From positions 1-64,000 of the forward strand of contig CAAGEZ010000036.1 in the NCBI GenBank assembly GCA_900768995.1: a stretch of DNA of 64,000 nt. The letters are read 5' to 3'. Below the pieces are notes generated by a model that saw nothing but the letters and a program-made list of their open reading frames with translations, had not been told where the DNA came from and made no database searches. Position 1 is the stretch's first letter. Each line of letters begins with the position of its first letter. Positions 59,044-64,000 of the stretch are shown here, piece by piece. The stretch comes from Oscillospiraceae bacterium (GTDB taxonomy: Bacteria; Bacillota; Clostridia; Oscillospirales; Ruminococcaceae). The translations under genes were made by a program, and so were the position numbers.

Positions 59044-59390
59044 TTTTCCTCCATTCTTAACCGTGACTTTTCCTTTTTGCTTTCAATGATATGCCGCACC
59101 GCTGTTATCGGATAATAAAGCATCATTCGTGGTCCCGAGAACCGCATTACCTGCCGTATCCTTTCACGCATTTCGGGCTTGTAGCATTGTACCTTGCAAT
59201 TGGAGCAGAATGTCTTGCTTTCCATAAACGGGCATCTGTCGCTCCTTGCAAAAGCATATTCCATAAGCTCCGAACATTGGCTGCATAGCGCATTTTCCGA
59301 CTTATGGACTTTTTTGCAGTAAATATGTATCATCAGCGAAAGTATCTGCTTTTCACGTTCACGCATTGCCGAAGTTTTGTCATATCTCAT
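59040..59390 (-). CDS. YgbA family protein (nitrous oxide-stimulated promoter family)
   Basis: 116-residue cysteine-rich soluble protein: CSQCSELMEYAFARSDRCPF (~37-56) and CSNCKVQCY (~63-71) could bind a metal or cluster, then PEMRERIRQVMRFSGPRMM. The E. coli homologue YgbA is under the nitric-oxide repressor NsrR. The start overlaps the ABC gene upstream by 11 bases and the stop overlaps ybaN by four, so it is coupled on both sides. Confidence 0.85.
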   Translation of the reverse strand: MRYDKTSAMREREKQILSLMIHIYCKKVHKSENALCSQCSELMEYAFARSDRCPFMESKTFCSNCKVQCYKPEMRERIRQVMRFSGPRMMLYYPITAVRHIIESKKEKSRLRMEEK

Positions 59391-61062
59391 ACAGCCTGCC
59401 GCCCTCCGCCCTGTATATCCTGTCCGCAGCGGACATTGTGGATTCTCTGTGGGAAACGAGTATCATACCCTTTTTGTTTTTCTGCTCCGCAAGAGCTTTC
59501 AGGATAATCCCCTCATTTATGCTGTCAACATTGCTTGTAGGCTCGTCAAGAAGAATGAGTCCGCTGCCTCTGAGAAATGCTCTTGCAAGACCAATTCGCT
59601 GCTTTTCACCTGCGGAAAGCCTGTCTCCCTGCATACCCACTCTTGTTTGGTAGCCCTCAGGGAGGCTCATAATAAAATCGTGCACCGATGCCATTTTGCA
59701 GGCAGCTTCTATCTCTTCCTGTGTAGCATTCCTCTTGGCTATGCGCAGATTATCTTCGATAGTCTCGTCAAAAAGATATGTGCTCTGGCTCACCATCGTT
59801 ACATTTTCAAGCAGGCTTTCACTGTCGGTATCGTCAATATCACAGCCATTGTAAAGGATATCTCCGCTGCTTTTCTGCCAGAAACGTAGCAGGATCTTTA
59901 AAAATGTGGATTTTCCGCAGCCGCTCTCCCCAACAATTCCCACAATCTCGCCTTTTTTCAGATGCATCGAAATATCATTTATGATATTCTTTTCGCCGTC
60001 ATAAGAAAATGACAGGTCGTTTACTTCAAGTCTGTCAAAATCAAACTTTCTGCCATTTTCAACAGGTGACACCGCAGGCTTTTCAGACAGCAGATCAAGC
60101 ACTCTGTCACCGCTTGCAAAGGTCTGAGTGAGATTTCCCGGGAGAAATGATATGGCGGTAACAGGACCGAATGAGCCGAATATCGCCGTTATTCCGATAA
60201 GCATTCTTCCCGCAGAAACTGCATTTTCATAAACAAGCACAGATCCCACAGCAAGAGACGCAAGTATCACAGCGGAAATGGTAAGCTCCGTGGCAGAAGC
60301 GGCTCTGACGGTCTTATGCCTGAGCTTTTTTGTCACTTCAAGGAGCATATCCGAGCGGCGGTCAACTTCATTTCTGCGGCTCTCCCCGCCGTTATTGAGA
60401 ATGATGTCCTTTATTCCCTTGATGCTGTCGAGAAAAAATGCATTGAATCCCGAAAATTCACTGCGGTATTTTACTCCGTCATCTTTCAGCTTCCCCGATG
60501 TAATGAGCGGAAGGATTATTCCCACTGCAATATACCCCGCAAGTGCCGTAAGTGCAAGATAAATATTTGACACCTTTGTCACAAATACAAAAACCGTAAG
60601 AGAAACTATGACCGCAATGCATACGGGCGATATCGTATGTGCATAAAACACTTCAAGGGTCTCGATATCAGCGGTTATCATCGAAATGACCGAGCCCTTT
60701 TTCTTTGTTTCAAGCTTTGCGGGACAAAGCCTGCGGAGGGCAGTGAATATCCTGTCACGAAGCACGGCAAGGAGCCTGAATGCGATATAATGGTTCACAT
60801 ACTGCTCGATATATCTGAGCAGTCCCCTGAGTGCTCCGCAGCCGATCGCCAGTGCCATTATCTGACCGTAGGAAAGAAATATCTCCTCTCCCATTGCTTT
60901 TGCGATGCCAACCGCTCCGAAAAGTGTCACGCCCATTGCGCAGATAAAGCCGAGAGAGCCGTTTATCACCGCAAGTATCATAATATATGCAAGGCTTTCG
61001 AGGAGCAGTATAAGGCTTGCCATAATTTTTCCGCCGCTTCTGCGTGATGATTTTTTATACAT
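59380..61062 (-). CDS. ABC exporter half-transporter (CydC-like), second subunit
   Basis: 560 residues, membrane domain (six helices, ~1-310) fused to an ATPase. Walker A GESGCGKST (~373-381), signature LSAGEKQR (~474-481), Walker B GLILLDEPTSNVD (~494-506), H-loop LVSHRES (~528-534). With the upstream gene it would make a heterodimeric exporter. The signature has SAGE rather than SGGQ, so this half probably forms the degenerate or the consensus site unequally with its partner. Start behind GAGGTGG; overlaps the partner by eight bases. Confidence 0.92.
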   Translation of the reverse strand: MYKKSSRRSGGKIMASLILLLESLAYIMILAVINGSLGFICAMGVTLFGAVGIAKAMGEEIFLSYGQIMALAIGCGALRGLLRYIEQYVNHYIAFRLLAVLRDRIFTALRRLCPAKLETKKKGSVISMITADIETLEVFYAHTISPVCIAVIVSLTVFVFVTKVSNIYLALTALAGYIAVGIILPLITSGKLKDDGVKYRSEFSGFNAFFLDSIKGIKDIILNNGGESRRNEVDRRSDMLLEVTKKLRHKTVRAASATELTISAVILASLAVGSVLVYENAVSAGRMLIGITAIFGSFGPVTAISFLPGNLTQTFASGDRVLDLLSEKPAVSPVENGRKFDFDRLEVNDLSFSYDGEKNIINDISMHLKKGEIVGIVGESGCGKSTFLKILLRFWQKSSGDILYNGCDIDDTDSESLLENVTMVSQSTYLFDETIEDNLRIAKRNATQEEIEAACKMASVHDFIMSLPEGYQTRVGMQGDRLSAGEKQRIGLARAFLRGSGLILLDEPTSNVDSINEGIILKALAEQKNKKGMILVSHRESTMSAADRIYRAEGGRLYEI

Positions 61063-62788
61063 TTACAGCCACCTCACTACATCCGTTTTCAAGTGCTTTC
61101 TGAGTTTTGTAAAGTCTCGCATATCCGCCGTCCTTTTTCATAAGTTCATCGTGAGTACCGCTTTCCGCAGCACGTCCCGACTTCATAAAATAAATATTAT
61201 CCGCTGGTACGATATTTTCAAGACGGTGAGAAATAACAATTACATTTTTGGTCTTGGAAAGTTCCCTGATATTCTTCATAATAATTGCTTCACTTTCCGC
61301 ATCAATGCTGCTTGTAGCTTCGTCAAAAATATAAATCTCCTTGTCCGCTGCAAGACTTACCGCAAGGGCAAGGCGCTGTCTCTGACCTCCTGAAATGTTC
61401 TCTCCGTCCTCGGAAATCACCTTGTCGCAGCCTCCGTTTTCACGGATAAAATCAGCAAGGCTCACCTTTTCAAGAACCGAATATATCTCATCATCGGTGA
61501 TGTCATTCTTTGCAAGCCTGAAATTATCACGGACACTTTCATTGAATATGCAAGTGTCGTAGCTCACCGCACCAAGCTTTGAATAATATGCCGTCATTGA
61601 AAGCTTTTCAAGGCTCTTTCCTCCAGCCGTAACTGCTCCGCTGACAGGTCTGAGCCCGCCCATAAGCAGCTCTGCCGCCGTGGATTTTCCGCAGCCGCTC
61701 TCCCCCACTATTGCCGTCATACCCTTTTCGGGAAATGTCATATCCACATTTTCAAGAACAGTTCTCTCGCCGTCATAGGAAAATGTCACATTTTCCATAC
61801 GAAGCTCTGTTCCCGAAAGCTCCTCACTGCCCCAAACTGGGTCGGACTGTTCAAGAAGCGAAAGTATCTTTTTTCCTGCACTTGCACCGTTCATAGCAAT
61901 GTGGAACGATGACCCGAAGGCACGGAGCGGCAGGAAAAAATCCACCGCAACAAGTATGAGGAAAAGTGCCGAAACTGGTGAGAGCCCACGGTTAAGTATG
62001 CCCGAAAGTGCCATTGCCGTTCCCGCACCCGCTCCACCGTATGCCACAATGTCCATTATTGTCGTGCTGGCGAGCTGCATAACAAGAACTTTCATCGTTA
62101 TTTTACGAAATTCCTCAGCATTTTCATTCATCTTTTCCTGCTGTACACCGTCAGCACAGAATATTTTCAGCTCCCGCAGCCCCTGGACGCTGTCAAGAAA
62201 GCTGTCGCCCATTGACATATACTTGCCCCAGTATTTCGCAAAAATTTTCTTTGCATATTTTGACACAGCGATTATTGAAACAGGTATCAGCGGAACACAG
62301 CAGAGTAACAGTAAAGCTGTCGGAGCGTCGATCCCCACTGTAACGCCGAAAAGCACGAGAGGTGCCAGCATTGCATAGAAGAACTGCGGAATATACGAGG
62401 AATAATACAGATCAAGCTGTTCGATGCCCTCCACAGCTATCTGAGTAAGTCCGGCCATATTCATTTCGCCAGCACTGTTCACACCAAGTCTCAGTATCTT
62501 GTCATAAGTTTTCTCACGGAGAGCTTTTTTGACCGTCCTGCCAAGTTTATCCTTGATATTACCCGTAAGGCACCCTATGAAATATCTCACCATTGCGGCA
62601 ATGACGGCAATTATCACAGGCAGGATATACCTGTCAGGTGCGGCGTGCTGCATAAGAAGCTGCACCGCCCAACATAATGATGCGGTAAATGTAAGATTTG
62701 CAATAAGTCCCAGCATCATCGAGCCTACCGCACCAGAAATATACTTCTGCCCCTTTCCGAGAAGCTTCAACAGAGCCTTATCTATCAT
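61055..62788 (-). CDS. ABC exporter half-transporter (CydD-like), first subunit
   Basis: 577 residues, six-helix membrane domain plus ATPase: Walker A GESGCGKST (~361-369), signature ISGGQRQRL (~464-472), Walker B IYIFDEATSSID (~483-494), H-loop VISHRLE (~513-519). Consensus motifs throughout. I chose the ATG nine bases after GGAAAGGA; an ATG directly after that site leaves no spacer. It overlaps the regulator gene by 11 bases. Cargo unknown; the context with an iron-type regulator hints at metal, haem or siderophore traffic. Confidence 0.92.
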   Translation of the reverse strand: MIDKALLKLLGKGQKYISGAVGSMMLGLIANLTFTASLCWAVQLLMQHAAPDRYILPVIIAVIAAMVRYFIGCLTGNIKDKLGRTVKKALREKTYDKILRLGVNSAGEMNMAGLTQIAVEGIEQLDLYYSSYIPQFFYAMLAPLVLFGVTVGIDAPTALLLLCCVPLIPVSIIAVSKYAKKIFAKYWGKYMSMGDSFLDSVQGLRELKIFCADGVQQEKMNENAEEFRKITMKVLVMQLASTTIMDIVAYGGAGAGTAMALSGILNRGLSPVSALFLILVAVDFFLPLRAFGSSFHIAMNGASAGKKILSLLEQSDPVWGSEELSGTELRMENVTFSYDGERTVLENVDMTFPEKGMTAIVGESGCGKSTAAELLMGGLRPVSGAVTAGGKSLEKLSMTAYYSKLGAVSYDTCIFNESVRDNFRLAKNDITDDEIYSVLEKVSLADFIRENGGCDKVISEDGENISGGQRQRLALAVSLAADKEIYIFDEATSSIDAESEAIIMKNIRELSKTKNVIVISHRLENIVPADNIYFMKSGRAAESGTHDELMKKDGGYARLYKTQKALENGCSEVAVNV

Positions 62789-63188
62789 TTTTTTCATTCC
62801 TTTCCGGTAATTTTTCTCCGGCAAAGCGGGTGGATGCTATAAAACTTGTCAACCCCTGAATGCTTTCTTCACTGAAAGCACATACAGCACCTATAGCGTC
62901 ATTCTTTGCAATGTCGGTACTGACGTGACAGTTTTTTTGCAGATGTCCCGTAAGCCAGCCTATAAGCATACCGTATTTTTCAAGCCTTTCATATCCGCTT
63001 TCCGTAACAATTATTTTATTTTTTTCGTTGTGCCTGATATATCCACACTGTTCGAGACGCATAACGGATTTATGTGCACTTGCCTTTGTTACCTGCATTT
63101 TTTCGGCAGCCGCCGTAAGGCTCACCTCTGCACCACCGTCATACAGCTCACTTATTGCTATCAGATATTTGAGCTCCGCAGCTGTCAT
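62778..63188 (-). CDS. DtxR/MarR-like winged-helix regulator of the ABC operon
   Basis: 136 residues. The N-terminal winged helix (LKYLIAISELYDGGAEVSLT, TAAAEKMQVTKASAHKSVMR, LEQCGYIRHNEKNKIIVTESG) resembles DtxR/MntR regulators. The second domain is short, and the usual metal-ligand stretch E-A-C-x-x-E-H reads NDAIGAVCAFSEES, so metal sensing is uncertain. It is the first gene of five overlapping genes. Two GTTAG/CTAAC palindromes flank its promoter. Start behind GGGGTGAT. Confidence 0.8.
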   Translation of the reverse strand: MTAAELKYLIAISELYDGGAEVSLTAAAEKMQVTKASAHKSVMRLEQCGYIRHNEKNKIIVTESGYERLEKYGMLIGWLTGHLQKNCHVSTDIAKNDAIGAVCAFSEESIQGLTSFIASTRFAGEKLPERNEKNDR

Positions 63189-63204
63189 AATATCACCCCT
63201 AAGC

Positions 63205-63226
63205 TAAGTTAGATATCGCTAACTTA
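63205..63226. promoter_or_regulatory. operator-like palindrome 1 (TAAGTTAG/CTAACTTA)
   Basis: TAAGTTAG and CTAACTTA, perfect 8-bp inverted arms six bases apart, between the promoter and the regulator's start codon. The GTTAG/CTAAC core recalls IdeR/DtxR boxes. Confidence 0.65.
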
Positions 63227-63262
63227 TACATAAATAAAAACGAGTTTTTAAACTCTTTAGAC

Positions 63263-63291
63263 ATCATAACATAAAACCTGTCCACTGTCAA
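63263..63291 (-). promoter_or_regulatory. sigma-A promoter of the five-gene ABC operon
   Basis: On the minus strand TTGACA, 17 bases, TATGAT, about 75 bases before the regulator start. Confidence 0.75.
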
Positions 63292-63297
63292 CAAAAA

Positions 63298-63314
63298 GTT
63301 AGCCCCAGTCTAAC
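63298..63314. promoter_or_regulatory. operator-like palindrome 2 (GTTAG/CTAAC)
   Basis: GTTAG and CTAAC separated by seven bases, just upstream of the -35 box; same core as palindrome 1 with one base more spacing. Confidence 0.5.
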
Positions 63315-63410
63315 ATTTTTCAATTCTGATAATATTTTAAAACATTTCGAAAGAATTTTTTATTTATGTTGTTCAAAAAATTTTTTTCGACATTTTATTT
63401 TTATATTGTG

Positions 63411-63440
63411 TTGATTTTTACACAGCAGCTGTGCTATAAT
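63411..63440 (+). promoter_or_regulatory. promoter of the last small membrane-protein gene
   Basis: TTGATT, 18 bases, TATAAT, 75 bases before the start codon; the spacer contains CACAGCAGCTGTG, a perfect 13-base symmetric sequence. Confidence 0.55.
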
Positions 63441-63515
63441 GTATCCAAGAAAAGGGATTTTGATTTACAAATCAATTCACATAAAATGGCTGTAAGTCCA
63501 AAGGAGGAATGAAAT

Positions 63516-63812
63516 ATGGATAAGATCAGAAGATTTCTTTTTATCATTGGTGCAGAGGGCGTATCATTTTTTGAGTGGGCTATCTGGACAACTTTGATTA
63601 TACTGCCAATAGGTGTCCCACTCACTGCGGTACTTACGCATAGCCTTATAAAAGGACTTGTGATCTGCGCCGCTACGGGGATAATTCTCTATTGTGGAAC
63701 AATAATATTTGTAGGAGGCGCAGATGCAATATTAAGCGTATGGCCCTTTGAGGTCAGTGATGAAGAACTGGATTTTGAAGAAAACTATGTCCCAAGAATA
63801 CCACCGGACTGA
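63516..63812 (+). CDS. small two-helix membrane protein
   Basis: 98 residues with two hydrophobic segments (~28-47 and ~50-72) and an acidic C-terminal tail (SDEELDFEENY). No family recognised. The AAAGGAGG ribosome site and a consensus -10 support a real gene. The remaining ~190 bases of the window after it are AT-rich with no feature I can support. Confidence 0.7.
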   Translation: MDKIRRFLFIIGAEGVSFFEWAIWTTLIILPIGVPLTAVLTHSLIKGLVICAATGIILYCGTIIFVGGADAILSVWPFEVSDEELDFEENYVPRIPPD

Positions 63813-64000
63813 ATGATACCACCTGAACTTTATCCAAAAGTCATTGCAGCCGAGACATCTCACATTTATCCCATATGACTGTCTTGTTATTTTATATATT
63901 TTCATAGGCTTATGCCGAATTATTTATGTTTAATCCTACGATTATTGACAAGTCACTGCAAAGAATATTGACAATGAAAGCTATTGGGCGTATAATTGGT

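Noticed and set aside
1..64000. CRISPR arrays
   Set aside because: No regularly spaced direct repeats and no cas genes were seen.

Overview
This window looks like chromosome of a spore-forming, anaerobic, gut-type Clostridia, most likely a Ruminococcus-like member of the Oscillospirales. The reasons are the SCIFF peptide and its radical SAM maturase (scfAB), dipicolinate synthase (dpaAB), LL-diaminopimelate aminotransferase (dapL), OadB/OadG sodium-pump subunits, Rnf-like membrane proteins, an ANTAR regulator, GGAGG-type ribosome sites and textbook sigma-A promoters (TTGACA-17-TATAAT). No ribosomal RNA is present, so the assignment is inference. Most genes use a fairly even base composition; one short stretch (about 56.4-58.0 kb) is clearly AT-rich and foreign-looking.

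Layout. 0-5.5 kb: metallophosphoesterase, FUSC-type membrane protein, LysR regulator, MFS transporter and small membrane/secreted proteins. 5.7-9.0 kb: sirtuin, nadC, a small radical SAM protein and an aldose epimerase in one direction. 9-13.2 kb: zinc-ribbon membrane protein, AlkD-like repair protein, hotdog thioesterase and dpaAB, the last with a sigma-K-like promoter. 13.3-17 kb: two secreted proteins and a DUF5662 protein. 17-21.5 kb: the scfA-scfB operon running into a lone type II topoisomerase A subunit. 21.5-25.9 kb: glgB under a MarR regulator, diverging from oadG-oadB. 26-29.2 kb: ilvB-ilvN-ilvC. 29.4-34.2 kb: a binding lipoprotein, an ECF S component and a GntR-controlled ABC operon. 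34.6-37.6 kb: DAHP synthase and an EAL phosphodiesterase. 37.7-39.7 kb: tRNA-Ser(GGA) and an ECF sigma/anti-sigma pair. 39.8-45.5 kb: a leftward run of six genes, Rnf-D/E/A-like proteins, a putative glycoside hydrolase, miaB and an AAA ATPase. 45.5-56.4 kb: housekeeping genes (MecA-like, rpe, TrpR-like, methyltransferase, hslO, ddl, murI, DUF1934, yfcE, ANTAR-dapF-dapL). 56.4-58 kb: a decayed IS5-family element inside a foreign gene. 58-64 kb: an HTH protein and a five-gene, overlapping operon (DtxR-like regulator, two ABC half-transporters, YgbA-like, YbaN-like).

Most interesting points. (1) The Rnf-like D/E/A proteins lack all four iron-sulfur cysteines of RnfA/RnfE and the covalent-FMN motif of RnfD, and no rnfB/C/G is present, so this looks like an Rnf-derived membrane module that no longer carries electrons. 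(2) Two almost identical 105-bp hairpin elements, 35 kb apart, each begin at the stop codon of the upstream gene. (3) A structured RNA candidate with two mutually exclusive (or pseudoknotted) long-range pairings lies before yfcE. (4) The DtxR-like operon has two GTTAG/CTAAC palindromes framing a consensus promoter. (5) The scfA/scfB spacer holds a 19-bp hairpin.
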